A DNA stretch of 64,000 nt from Sphingomonas sp. CCH21-G11 (GCF_001555965.1 NZ_LSHX01000010.1:1-64000); one strand, 5' to 3'. Numbered from the stretch's first letter, positions 1 to 16,406 are shown. Notes: generated from the letters alone by a model not told the origin. Numbers and translations: made by a program.

Positions 1-194
1 CGCGCCGGATGCCGCGACGCCTGCCCCGGTGGACACAACGCCGGCTGCGGCGCGGGAGCGGGGGCCGGCACCGTCGTCACCGTCGGCGGCAGTGTGGCCG
101 GCGCATCCTGGGCAACCGCCGGAGCGGTCGAGGCGGCCATCGCGGCGATCAACGCCGCGATGGCCGGGCGAGCTTTTGAAGCTGACTGGGTCAT
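1..194 (-). CDS. Secreted hypothetical protein, N-terminal fragment
   Basis: The start codon is at 194 and the gene runs off the left edge, so only about 64 residues are visible. The N-terminus (MTQSASKARPAIAALIAAMA, then an Ala-rich stretch ending in AVAQ before DAPAT) looks like a Sec signal peptide with cleavage after AQ. The mature part begins Ala/Pro/Thr-rich, like a linker, and then shows one Cys (LCPPGQAS). I cannot assign a family. The call rests on the open frame and the signal peptide. Confidence 0.55.
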   Translation of the reverse strand, partial: MTQSASKARPAIAALIAAMAASTAPAVAQDAPATLPPTVTTVPAPAPAPQPALCPPGQASRHPA

Positions 195-279
195 AGCGGG
201 AACGACAAGCCGCGATCGGCAAATTCCGTTCCCGGCGCTGCGACGAAGCGAGCAGCTTGCCTGACCGATGGACGATGCG

Positions 280-717
280 TCAGCCCCGTGACGGTTTGGG
301 CGGGCGCGGCCGTGCAGGGCCACCGGCACCCGGTCCGTTGCCCCTCGGCCTGCCGGGTTTGCCCGCACCGCCCGGCTTGCCGGCACCGCCTGGTTTGCCC
401 TGCGGCCTGCCGCCGCCGCGCGGACGATCCCGCGGCGGGATCGGCGAGGCGGGGCGCGGCGCGCTTGCCCCCGGCTGGCGCGGCGCCACCGAATAGCCCT
501 CCTTCAACAGCCGCGCGAACGCCGCCTTGACCGACGCGTCGATCGCGCTGCGCAGTTCGGGGGGAAGATCCGCGACGGTCGTGTTGGCGTGAATTGCGTT
601 GAGGTCGCGCAGCAGATTGTTGGGCAGTCCCTTCGACGCCGACTTCAACGCCACGATCGCATCGGTGACGGCGGAAAACAGGATGTCGTGCATCACGTCG
701 GTGGCGGACCGGGTCAT
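280..717 (-). CDS. Small protein with Gly/Pro/Arg-rich tail
   Basis: A protein of 145 residues. The start at 717 (MTRSATDVMHDI) is preferred over an upstream in-frame ATG because AAGGGGGG lies just before it. Residues 1 to about 80 look like a compact helical domain (a conserved-looking stretch around LPPELRSAIDASVKAAFARLLKEGYSV). From about residue 85 the chain is low-complexity, with Gly-Gly-Ala-Gly-Lys-Pro type repeats and many Arg/Pro/Gly. The strongly basic disordered tail suggests nucleic-acid or protein contacts, which is inference. The family is not recognised; no signal peptide or membrane segment is seen. Confidence 0.6.
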   Translation of the reverse strand: MTRSATDVMHDILFSAVTDAIVALKSASKGLPNNLLRDLNAIHANTTVADLPPELRSAIDASVKAAFARLLKEGYSVAPRQPGASAPRPASPIPPRDRPRGGGRPQGKPGGAGKPGGAGKPGRPRGNGPGAGGPARPRPPKPSRG

Positions 718-883
718 GCGTCCCCCCTTAGCCTTCGATACGCGCGCTTGTCGCGGGTCGAATCCGCTTTTCGAGCCGCCCCCCAAATTTTTTTGACCGC
801 CGATGTCGAAATGCCGTCGCCTTGCGGCTCATCGTCATGTCAGCGGGGATGATCTCGCTGATCGACCTGATGGAGCCGATCCG

Positions 884-1291
884 ATGCGACTGAAGCTGAC
901 CCTGCCCTTCGCCTTGCCGATGCTGGCGATGGCAACCGCGGTGCTGCCCGCCCCGGCCATGGCCGAGGAATATACGATCTTCGTCTACGAAACCCCCGCC
1001 GACCTCGCGCTGCGCAGCGACACGGGTACTGCGGGCCAGGCCTATTGGGCGGCCTACGCCAAGTTCGCCGCCGCATTGGCACAGGCGAACGCGATCCGCG
1101 GCGGAGCCCCGCTCGCGCTGCCGGAACGGACCGCAGGCCCCGACCCGGTGCTCGGCGGCTATTTCGTCATCGACGCCCCCGACCGCGCCACCGCCGAGCG
1201 GCTGGCCGCGCTCGCCCCCAGCGTCAGCCGCGGCGGCCGCGCCGAGCTTCGCGCGACCTATCCCGCCCCGGCCATGCAGCCGCCGCGCTGA
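884..1291 (+). CDS. Periplasmic YCII-related domain protein
   Basis: A protein of 135 residues. The ATG at 884 follows a GGAG about eight bases upstream and opens a clear signal peptide (MRLKLTLPFALPMLAMATAV, ending AMA before EEYTIF). The mature part (EEYTIFVYET, then LGGYFVIDAPD) resembles the YCII/DGPF fold of the next gene: a short ferredoxin-like alpha/beta protein. It appears to be an exported paralogue of the downstream cytoplasmic YCII protein. Function is unknown. It is the first of three co-directional genes ending in an ECF sigma factor. Confidence 0.65.
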   Translation: MRLKLTLPFALPMLAMATAVLPAPAMAEEYTIFVYETPADLALRSDTGTAGQAYWAAYAKFAAALAQANAIRGGAPLALPERTAGPDPVLGGYFVIDAPDRATAERLAALAPSVSRGGRAELRATYPAPAMQPPR

Positions 1292-1350
1292 TCGCCGCTG
1301 GCGCAACCCAACCAAATCTGGAACGCTACCGAAAGACGAAGGAACACCCC

Positions 1351-1716
1351 ATGCAGTACATGATCATGTTCACCGAAACCGCCGAAGATTTCGCCAAGCG
1401 CGATCATCCCGAACACGCGCCCGCTTATTGGGGGGCGTGGAACGCCTATATCGGCGCGCTGGCCGCGGCGGGCATCATCGTCAACGGCGATGGCCTGCAA
1501 CCGCCGCACACCGCCACGACGGTGCGGGTGCGCGACGGCCAGCGGATCGTTCAGGACGGTCCGTTCGCCGACACCAAGGAAGCACTGGCCGGCTATTTCG
1601 TGATCGAGGTCGCCGATCTCGACGCGGCGCTCGACTGGGCGGCCAAATCACCGGCGGCCGAAGCCGGATCGGTCGAGGTTCGCCCGGTGCTGCCGCCGCC
1701 GGGCAACCCGGCCTGA
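1351..1716 (+). CDS. YCII/DGPF family protein
   Basis: A protein of 121 residues beginning MQYMIMFTET. It carries the DGPF signature (VQDGPFADTKEALAGYF) that defines the YCII-related family once named DGPF. There is no signal peptide, so it is cytoplasmic. Members of this family are recurrently found next to ECF sigma factors with long C-terminal extensions (the ECF42 group), as here, where the sigma gene starts five bases after this stop codon. The biochemical role of DGPF proteins is not established; ligand or stress sensing for the sigma factor is an inference from co-occurrence. Confidence 0.8.
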   Translation: MQYMIMFTETAEDFAKRDHPEHAPAYWGAWNAYIGALAAAGIIVNGDGLQPPHTATTVRVRDGQRIVQDGPFADTKEALAGYFVIEVADLDAALDWAAKSPAAEAGSVEVRPVLPPPGNPA

Positions 1717-1721
1717 TCGGG

Positions 1722-2927
1722 ATGGACGCGCGCCGGGCAGCCGAGGCAGCGGCGCGCGCTTCCTATGGCCGGCTGGTGGCGCTGGTCGCCAGCCGGTCCC
1801 GCGATGTCGCGGCGGCGGAGGATGCGCTCGCCGATGCCTTTGCCGCCGCGCTGGCCACCTGGCCCGTGCGCGGCGTCCCCGACCGTCCGGAGGCGTGGCT
1901 GCTGACCGCTGCCCGGCGCGTGATCGGGCACGGCGCACGCGCCACGCGGGTCCGCGCCGATGCGGCACAGGCGATTGCGCTGCTGCAGGAGGAAGCCGAA
2001 ATGCGCGACCCTGCCGAATTTCCCGACGAGCGGTTGAAGCTGCTGTTCGTCTGCGCCCACCCAGCGATCGATGCGGGGGTGCGCACGCCGTTGATGCTGC
2101 AGACGGTGCTCGGCCTCGACGCCGCGCGAATTGCGGCGGCGTTCCTGGTTGCGCCCGCAGCCATGGGCCAGCGGCTGGTGCGTGCCAAGGCCAAGATCCG
2201 CGATGCCGGGCTGCGCTTCGAGACGCCGGATCCCGACGCACTCGCGCCGCGCCTGGCCGACGTGCTGGACGCGATATACGCCGCCTATGGCACCGGCTGG
2301 GACGCGCTGCCCGGTGCTGACGAGGGCGTGCGCGGTCTGACGACGGAAGCGATTTTCCTCGCCCGGCTGATCGTCGATCTGCTGCCCGGAGAACCCGAAC
2401 CCAAGGGGCTGCTGGCGCTGATGCTTTACTGCGAAGCGCGCAGGGCGGCGCGGCGCGGGCCAGAGGGAGCGTTCGTGCCGCTGGGTGAGCAGGACATGCG
2501 ACTGTGGGACCGCGAGATGATTATCGAGGCGGAAGCCCTGCTGACCAACGCGGCGATGGCGCACCAGTTCGGGCGCTACCAATGCGAAGCCGCGATCCAG
2601 TCGGTCCACAGCGCCCGCGCGGTCACCGGGGTCACACAATGGGATGCACTGGTCACGCTCTATGATTTGCTGGCCCGGCATGTGCCCAGCCTGGGGGTGA
2701 TGGTCAGCCGCGCCGCCGTGCTGGCCGAGGCGGGCTCGCCAGATGCCGCGCTCGCGGCACTCGACGCACTGCCGGCGGACCGGGTGGCGGCCTATCAGCC
2801 CTATTGGGTGACGCGGATGCACGCGCTCGACCGGTTGGGCTGGGTGGCGCAGGCCGTCGAGGCGCGCCAACGGGCGATCGGGCTGACCGAGGATCCTGCG
2901 GTGCGCGCGTTCCTGGCGCGCGGCTAA
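1722..2927 (+). CDS. ECF sigma factor with DUF6596-type C-terminal extension (ECF42-like)
   Basis: A protein of 401 residues, about twice the length of a classic ECF sigma factor. Residues 1 to about 75 are region 2 (YGRLVALVASRSRDVAAAED, then PEAWLLTAARRVIG). Residues about 105 to 160 hold region 4 (the helix-turn-helix stretch around LGLDAARIAAAFLVAPAAMG). The remaining 240 residues match the all-helical extension of ECF42/DUF6596 sigma factors (LTTEAIFLARLIVDLLPGEP, ALMLYCEARRAAR). In this group the extension replaces a separate anti-sigma factor, and none is seen here. The start codon is five bases after the DGPF gene, implying one transcript. Confidence 0.85.
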   Translation: MDARRAAEAAARASYGRLVALVASRSRDVAAAEDALADAFAAALATWPVRGVPDRPEAWLLTAARRVIGHGARATRVRADAAQAIALLQEEAEMRDPAEFPDERLKLLFVCAHPAIDAGVRTPLMLQTVLGLDAARIAAAFLVAPAAMGQRLVRAKAKIRDAGLRFETPDPDALAPRLADVLDAIYAAYGTGWDALPGADEGVRGLTTEAIFLARLIVDLLPGEPEPKGLLALMLYCEARRAARRGPEGAFVPLGEQDMRLWDREMIIEAEALLTNAAMAHQFGRYQCEAAIQSVHSARAVTGVTQWDALVTLYDLLARHVPSLGVMVSRAAVLAEAGSPDAALAALDALPADRVAAYQPYWVTRMHALDRLGWVAQAVEARQRAIGLTEDPAVRAFLARG

Positions 2928-2948
2928 CGACGGCGAACCTTACGAATG

Positions 2949-3027
2949 CCGTTCGTTTCGAGCGAAGTCGAGAAACGTGGCGCGGGCGCTCCGGAAGCCG
3001 CTTCTCGACTTCGCTCGAAGCGAACGG
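2949..3027. repeat. Inverted pair of palindromic intergenic repeats (family A)
   Basis: Two copies of a roughly 27-base unit with core TTCGAGCGAAGTCGAGAA lie head to head: a forward copy at 2949-2977 and its reverse complement at 3001-3027, separated by 23 bases. Together they form one large hairpin between the convergent sigma-factor and threonine synthase genes. The same unit recurs near 16.4, 30.7 and 43.4 kb. It is REP/BIME-like in structure and could also act as a bidirectional transcription barrier. Confidence 0.85.
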
Positions 3028-3049
3028 ATTTCGGGCATTAAGCCGAACC

Positions 3050-4294
3050 TCAAAGCGCCGCCAAGTCGATCGGCGCGTGCCGGTCCAGCGTGCGCGACTT
3101 GTCCGGCATCGGGTATTTCAACCCCGTCGCGCAGTTGAACAGCACCACCCGGTCGTCGCGGCCGATCACGCGGTCGGCCAGCGCCTGTTTGTACGCGGCC
3201 AGCGTCGCGCCGCCCTCCGGGCACAGCAGCACGCCGTCGCGCGCGGCTTCGTCGACGGCGGCCAGGATCGCGGGATCGCCGACCGCGACCGCCGCGCCGC
3301 CGCTGGCGCGCACCGCATCGAGGATCAGGAAGTCGCCGACCGCGCGCGGCACGCGGATGCCGGCGGCGATGGTGTGCGCGTCCTCCCAGCGTTCGGCATG
3401 GCGATCGCCGGCTTCATAGGCGCGCACGATCGGCGCGCAGCCCGACGCCTGGACCGCGAACATGCGCGGACGCTTGGGCCCGATCAGCCCGATCGCCTCC
3501 AGCTCGTCGAACGCCTTCCACATGCCGATCAGCCCGGTGCCGCCGCCGGTCGGATAGAAGATCGCGTCGGGCAGTTCCCAATCGAGCTGTTCGGCCAGCT
3601 CGAGCCCCATCGTCTTCTTGCCCTCGATCCGATAGGGTTCCTTGAGCGTCGACAGGTCGTACCAGCCATTGGTCTTGCAACCCTCCGCGACGATCTTGCC
3701 GCAATCGTCGATCAGGCCGTTGACGCGATAGACGCGCGCGCCCTGTGCGGCGATCTCCCGCACATTGATTTCGGGCGTATCGTCGGGACAGAAGATGATC
3801 GTCTCGATGCCCGCGCGTGTCGCATAGGCGGCAGCGGCGGCGCCGGCATTGCCGTTGGTCGGCATGGCGATGGTGCGCACCCCCAGCGCCTTGGCCATCG
3901 AAATCGCCATCACCAGCCCGCGCGCCTTGAACGATCCGGTCGGCAGCCGCCCCTCGTCCTTCACCAGCGGCGGTCGTGCGGCGAGCGTGTCACCGACGCG
4001 GTCGAGCGGAATGAGCGGCGTCGCCTGTTCGCCCAGGCTGACGATGTGCTCGGCACGGCGGACGGGGAGCAGCTCGCGCCATTTCCACAGGTCAGCGGGC
4101 CGCCCCGCCAGCGCATCACGGCCGAGCGCGCCGCGGACGCCGTCGAGATCGTAGCGGACCAGCAGCGGCCGGCCGACGCGCGACAGACCCTGGATCGTGT
4201 CGGCTTCGTAGCGCTCGCCCGTCATCGAACATTCGAGATGGGTGACGAAGCCGGGGCGATCGGCGGTGAGGTTGGCGAAGGTGGATGCGGTCAT
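3050..4294 (-). CDS. thrC: Threonine synthase
   Basis: A PLP-dependent enzyme of 414 residues that converts O-phospho-L-homoserine to L-threonine in the cytoplasm. The fold-type II features are all visible: the Schiff-base lysine K123 in GSFKARG, the substrate loop PTNGNAGAA near 145-153, and the glycine-rich phosphate loop TGGGTGLIG further on. The N-terminus carries the Cys-containing THLECSMTGERY segment typical of the alphaproteobacterial form. The ATG at 4294 is chosen because AGGG precedes it; an upstream in-frame ATG would add an unlikely Pro/His-rich leader. It stands alone. A distant alternative is a threonine-synthase-like lyase of another substrate. Confidence 0.87.
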   Translation of the reverse strand: MTASTFANLTADRPGFVTHLECSMTGERYEADTIQGLSRVGRPLLVRYDLDGVRGALGRDALAGRPADLWKWRELLPVRRAEHIVSLGEQATPLIPLDRVGDTLAARPPLVKDEGRLPTGSFKARGLVMAISMAKALGVRTIAMPTNGNAGAAAAAYATRAGIETIIFCPDDTPEINVREIAAQGARVYRVNGLIDDCGKIVAEGCKTNGWYDLSTLKEPYRIEGKKTMGLELAEQLDWELPDAIFYPTGGGTGLIGMWKAFDELEAIGLIGPKRPRMFAVQASGCAPIVRAYEAGDRHAERWEDAHTIAAGIRVPRAVGDFLILDAVRASGGAAVAVGDPAILAAVDEAARDGVLLCPEGGATLAAYKQALADRVIGRDDRVVLFNCATGLKYPMPDKSRTLDRHAPIDLAAL

Positions 4295-4370
4295 GTGGGC
4301 CCTCGTTCCCTCACATCGGGTCGAGGTCAAGGGGGGGTGCGGTCTATGCGCCGACGGAGGCCACGGTGCG

Positions 4371-4504
4371 TATGGACCCCGGATCAAGTCCGGGGTGACG
4401 AGTTGGGAGGCAAGGTTCGCAGATTGGCGGAATAAGCGGTGGGGGGAGGCGGAGCAAATGACCGCTCCCCCTCCCCCGCGTCATGCCGGACTCGATCCGG
4501 TGTC
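4371..4504. repeat. Inverted pair of palindromic repeats (family C)
   Basis: A forward copy has stem CCCCGGA (4377-4383), a five-base loop and TCCGGGG (4389-4395), flanked by GGAC and TGACGA. A reverse-complement, slightly degraded copy lies at about 4479-4504 with stem CCGGA/TCCGG. The pair fills the gap between the start of thrC and the 3' end of the M16 operon. A related single copy is at 40946-40963. Confidence 0.7.
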
Positions 4505-4530
4505 CACGCGCACCGGCCGCCTCAAGCGCC

Positions 4531-5943
4531 TTACGGCACCGTCACGGTTTCGAAGCTGTAGCCCTTCAGTTCCGGCAGCGCCTTGACCTGGGGCTCGACG
4601 GTCTTGAGGTCGCCGACCACGACCAGCGTCATCTTGTCGAGCGGGAAGGCTTTCTTGGCCGCCGCCGTCATTGCCGGGCCCTTCACCGCCAGCACCGCGG
4701 GCACGTAATTCTCCAGCCAGTTCGCAGGCAGGCCGAGCGTGTCGCGGTTGGCGAGCGTGCCGACCACGGCGGGCGCGGTCGAATTCTGGATGGTGAAGAT
4801 GCCGGCCATATAGGTGGCGATGCCCGCTGCTTCCTCGGGCGTCGGTGCGGTCGTCTGCAGCGTGCGGATTTCCTTGAACACCTCGGTCAGCGACGCGCCA
4901 GTGACGGCGGTGGTGACGTCGGCGTCGAAGGTCCATTGCGCGTCGCCGGGCTGGAACGCGATCCCCGATCCGGGGGAGTAGGTATAACCCTTTTCCTCGC
5001 GGATGTTGCGGGTGATACGCGAGCTGAACGCGCCGCCGAGCAGCGCATTGGTGACGCGCAACGGAATATCGTCCGCCGATCCCGCCACCGGCGCGGGGAA
5101 TGCGACCCGCAGCGTCGACTGCGGTGCGTTCGGGCGGTCGATCAGCAGAACGCGCGGCCCCGGATTGACGCGGGGGGGCAGGCTCAGCCGCTCCGGCCCT
5201 GCCGCCCAATCGCCGAACGCCTGCTGGATCGCGGCCTTTGCCGCCGCCGCATCGAAGCGCCCGGCGATATAGAGGTGCGCCCGGCGCGCGCCGTAATTGG
5301 CGGCGTGGAATGCCTTGGCCTGGTCGAGCGTGTAGCCGTTCAACCGCGCGGCGGTCGGGAAATTGCGGCCATAGGGGTGGTCGCCGTACCAGCTGCGCGC
5401 CAGCGCCGCATCGGCCAGCGCCTGAGGCTGCGACAAGGTAAGCGCCAGGCGACGCTGCCAGTTCGCCTTGACCCGGCCAAAGGCATCGGCGGGGAAGTCC
5501 GGGCGGCGCGCGACGTCGCTGATCAGCTGGATCGCGTGCGCGGTATGTTCGGACAGGACGCTCATGCTGATCGCGGTCGATTGCTGCGAGACCCCAACGC
5601 CCAGGTCGCCGCCAAAGCTGGCGGCGGTGGCGGCAAGCTCGGCCGCCGACTTGCCGCCAGCGCCTTCCTTGATGAGATCGCCGGTGATGTCGGCGATCCA
5701 GGTATCCTCGCCCTCGTTCAGGTTGCCGGCAAAGATGCGCAGCGACACGACCGTCTTGGGCGTGACCCCGAACGGGATCAGCGTCACCTGCATCCCGTTG
5801 GAAAGCCGGAAGGTCTCGGTCGCGGGCAGCTTGAACGGCTTGGGCGCGGCGATCGGGGGCGGCGGCGGATAGTCCTGGGCGATCGCCGGCGCGACCAGAC
5901 AGGTGGCGGCCAGGCCGGCCAGCAGCGTGCGTGCGCGGGTCAT
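4531..5943 (-). CDS. M16 family peptidase homologue, non-catalytic partner
   Basis: A protein of 470 residues with a signal peptide (MTRARTLLAGLAATCLVAPAIAQ). It has the tandem pitrilysin-type M16 N- and C-terminal domains. In the place where the zinc motif HxxEH should be it reads ADITGDLIKEG, so the metal ligands are missing and it should be catalytically silent. The start overlaps the stop of the upstream active M16 gene (TGATG) and is preceded by GGGAG, indicating translational coupling. Heterodimeric M16 enzymes pairing one HxxEH subunit and one inactive subunit are well known, and this looks like such a periplasmic pair. Confidence 0.85.
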   Translation of the reverse strand: MTRARTLLAGLAATCLVAPAIAQDYPPPPPIAAPKPFKLPATETFRLSNGMQVTLIPFGVTPKTVVSLRIFAGNLNEGEDTWIADITGDLIKEGAGGKSAAELAATAASFGGDLGVGVSQQSTAISMSVLSEHTAHAIQLISDVARRPDFPADAFGRVKANWQRRLALTLSQPQALADAALARSWYGDHPYGRNFPTAARLNGYTLDQAKAFHAANYGARRAHLYIAGRFDAAAAKAAIQQAFGDWAAGPERLSLPPRVNPGPRVLLIDRPNAPQSTLRVAFPAPVAGSADDIPLRVTNALLGGAFSSRITRNIREEKGYTYSPGSGIAFQPGDAQWTFDADVTTAVTGASLTEVFKEIRTLQTTAPTPEEAAGIATYMAGIFTIQNSTAPAVVGTLANRDTLGLPANWLENYVPAVLAVKGPAMTAAAKKAFPLDKMTLVVVGDLKTVEPQVKALPELKGYSFETVTVP

Positions 5944-7361
5944 CAATTGGCTCCCGAATTGGGGGTGGCGACGGCCGCCTTTGCGGCGGCGCCAGGCACG
6001 ATCGTGTAGATCGAACGGTTGGTCGGACGCAGATATTCCTGCGCGGTCTTCTGGATCAGCTCAGGGGTCACCTGGGCAAAGCCGGCCTCGATCTGGTTGA
6101 CCCTGGACGGATCGTTGTCGAACAGCGCATGCACCGCGAGCAGGTCGATCAGGCCGACGCGGCCGCCGCCGTCGATCTGGCTGTAGAGCTGCGACCGCAC
6201 CTTGGTCCGCGCGCGGGCCAGCTCCTCCGCGCCGACCTTGGTCGTGCGCAGGGCCTCGATCACTTCGTCGACCGCCTTGGTCACGTCCTCGGGCTTGTGC
6301 GTCGCGTCGTGGACGAGGCTGAAGCTCCACAGCATCGGCCCGTTGTAATTGTACATGTTGCCGAGCAGCGCGTTGATGCCGCCGGAGATATCGCCGGTGA
6401 TGCCGGATTCCTGGACAAGCTTGCGATACAGCCGGCTGTCCTCGCCCTGGACGAGGATCTGGTCGATCAGCCCCATGGCATACCATTCGGGCGTGCCGCG
6501 CGCAGGGACGTGATAGCCCGCGGCATAGCCGGGCTTTGGCGCCAGCGCGTCGACGCGGCTCTTCACCTTCTCCTCGGTCTGGCGCGGCTCGGAAATGTCG
6601 GGCAGCTTGACCGCGTCCTTCTTGGGGATCGCGCCGAAATATTTCTGCACCATCGCGCGGGTCGCGGCGTAATCGATGTCGCCCGCGATGACGAGCACGG
6701 CGTTGGACGGGCGGTAGAAGGCGTCGAAGAACTGCTTGGCGTCCTCGACCGTCGCCGCTTCGATCTCGGTCAGGTCGCCGTAGAAATTGTGGCTGTTGTA
6801 CCAGTTGGTGTTGGCCAGCATCGGCAGATCGATCCACGGCCAGGTGCTGTAGGGCTGGTTGAGGACGTTGACCTTGACCTCGTTGCCGACGACGCCCTGC
6901 TGATTCTTCAGCACTTCATCGTTGATGACCGGGCGCGCCATGCGGTCGCCCTCCAGCCACAGGATGCGCTCCAGCGCGTTCGAGGGCACGATTTCGAAAT
7001 AGTTGGTGAAGTCGAACCGGGTGGACCCGTTGTTGACCCCGCCGGAATTGGTGATCGTGCTGTCGAACACGCCCTTGGGCGCGTTGGCCGATCCCTGGAA
7101 CATCAGATGCTCGAACAGATGCGCGAAGCCCGTGCGCTCGCGCGGTTCGATGCGGAAGCCGATGCCGTAATAGACGCCGACCGTGACGGTGGGCGCGATA
7201 TTGTCCTTCGACATCACCACGCGGAGCCCGTTGGGCAGCGTGAAATACTGCGTATCGATCGCGACGCGGGCGGGTGCCGCCTGCTGCGCCAGCGCCGGCG
7301 CGGCGGGCGCAAGCGTTGCGACGCCGAGCACAAGGCTCGCCGCCAGAGTTCGGAATCGCAT
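5943..7361 (-). CDS. Periplasmic M16 family zinc metallopeptidase, catalytic subunit
   Basis: A protein of 472 residues with a signal peptide (MRFRTLAASLVLGVATLAPA, ending in LAQ). The inverted zinc motif is intact: H81-L-F-E84-H85 in TGFAHLFEHLMFQGS, with the distal glutamate E161 in GNEVKVN, 76 residues on. The start at 7361 is chosen over an ATG five codons upstream because the latter would place the GGGGAG ribosome site inside the reading frame. It is the first gene of a two-gene operon with a non-catalytic M16 partner and probably degrades peptides in the periplasm. Confidence 0.9.
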   Translation of the reverse strand: MRFRTLAASLVLGVATLAPAAPALAQQAAPARVAIDTQYFTLPNGLRVVMSKDNIAPTVTVGVYYGIGFRIEPRERTGFAHLFEHLMFQGSANAPKGVFDSTITNSGGVNNGSTRFDFTNYFEIVPSNALERILWLEGDRMARPVINDEVLKNQQGVVGNEVKVNVLNQPYSTWPWIDLPMLANTNWYNSHNFYGDLTEIEAATVEDAKQFFDAFYRPSNAVLVIAGDIDYAATRAMVQKYFGAIPKKDAVKLPDISEPRQTEEKVKSRVDALAPKPGYAAGYHVPARGTPEWYAMGLIDQILVQGEDSRLYRKLVQESGITGDISGGINALLGNMYNYNGPMLWSFSLVHDATHKPEDVTKAVDEVIEALRTTKVGAEELARARTKVRSQLYSQIDGGGRVGLIDLLAVHALFDNDPSRVNQIEAGFAQVTPELIQKTAQEYLRPTNRSIYTIVPGAAAKAAVATPNSGAN

Positions 7362-7393
7362 GGCTGATCTCCCCATTCGGCTGTGTTAGCGAG

Positions 7394-7422
7394 ATGCTAC
7401 AGCGGCTTTGTGCGATCGCCAA
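7394..7422 (-). promoter_or_regulatory. Candidate promoter of the M16 operon
   Basis: On the minus strand TTGGCG (7422-7417) and TAGCAT (7399-7394) are separated by exactly 17 bases, placing transcription initiation about 25 bases upstream of the M16 start codon. Each hexamer matches four of six consensus bases. Modest evidence. Confidence 0.4.
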
Positions 7423-7496
7423 GGGGGGTTGCGGGCGGCAGGGACGTTTGGCCCCCGCCGGGGATCGTGCGCGGGCAGAAGGGCGCACTCGCCGGT

Positions 7497-7525
7497 TTGA
7501 CAAGCCGCGCCACGGTTCATATATC
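7497..7525 (+). promoter_or_regulatory. Consensus-like promoter for rpoBC
   Basis: A perfect TTGACA (7497-7502), a 17-base spacer, and TATATC (7520-7525). It is the best housekeeping-type promoter I found in the window. It would give an rpoB leader of about 195 nucleotides. It explains how rpoBC can be expressed here without an adjacent ribosomal protein operon upstream. Confidence 0.65.
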
Positions 7526-7596
7526 CGCGTTCACCTGCTGATCGGGAAATGATGCGCCGTCGCGCAGCGCATCGGACGAATGGGTCACGGGTTCAC

Positions 7597-7656
7597 ACGA
7601 CGCCGAAAGCCGCTGTCTTGCCCCAGCCGGGGTGGCACGCGGCCTTTTGGCGTCGT
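7597..7656 (+). promoter_or_regulatory. Long hairpin in the rpoB leader
   Basis: ACGACGCC (7597-7604) pairs with GGCGTCGT (7649-7656), and pairing continues inward through GAAAG/CTTTT and CCGC/GCGG with one bulge, giving a stem of about 17 base pairs. The loop holds a second small CCCC/GGGG stem. No U-tract follows, so it is not an ordinary terminator. It lies between the candidate promoter and the rpoB start, a place where E. coli has an RNase III processing hairpin (rplL-rpoB); a similar role is only inference. The rest of the 7362-7726 gap shows no gene. Confidence 0.5.
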
Positions 7657-7726
7657 CTGCGTGCGAGCCTTGCCGCAACTGGCGGGCTCGACCTGTTTTT
7701 GATCGAACCAGAGGCGACCCCTTTTC

Positions 7727-11896
<4,170 letters not shown>

Positions 11897-11910
11897 CCGA
11901 CACCACCAAT

Positions 11911-12023
11911 CCCCCTCTCCCGCTTGCGGGAGAGGGTCGGGGTGAGGGCCTAATCGCCGACTCGCCCTCACCTTCCCACCCGCGTTGCGGGCGGGCCCCT
12001 TCCTCTCCCGCAAGCGGGAGAGG
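11911..12023. repeat. Palindromic repeat block between rpoB and rpoC (family B)
   Basis: Four hairpins fill almost the whole gap: CCCTCTCCCGC/GCGGGAGAGGG at 11913-11936, GGTGAGGG/CCCTCACC at 11941-11972, CCCGC/GCGGG at 11979-11991, and CCTCTCCCGC/GCGGGAGAGG at 12002-12023. The first and last are versions of the same palindrome. This is the classic look of a REP-type mobile repeat, placed inside an essential operon. No T-run follows any stem, so none is a standard terminator. Confidence 0.85.
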
Positions 12024-12043
12024 GGCTGAAGGATGGAACAGAA

Positions 12044-16321
<4,278 letters not shown>

Positions 16322-16352
16322 GCCCCCTTGCCCGGATACCGGCTGTCACATG

Positions 16353-16391
16353 AAAACGCCGCCGTCGGGGATGCCCGGCGGCGGCGTTTTT
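16353..16391 (+). terminator. Intrinsic terminator of rpoBC
   Basis: AAAACGCCGCCG (16353-16364) pairs perfectly with CGGCGGCGTTTT (16379-16390), a 12-base-pair stem whose 14-base loop contains a small GGG/CCC stem; five Ts end it. The upstream A-run makes it symmetric, so it could work in both directions. Confidence 0.9.
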
Positions 16392-16406
16392 CGGTCAGCG
16401 GGTCAT

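Noticed and set aside
2804..4435. 543-residue plus-strand frame over threonine synthase
   Set aside because: It begins inside the sigma-factor gene and lies antisense to thrC, whose motifs are complete.
11911..12023. Intrinsic terminator between rpoB and rpoC
   Set aside because: The hairpins have no following T-run, and rpoC lies directly downstream with no promoter of its own that I could find.
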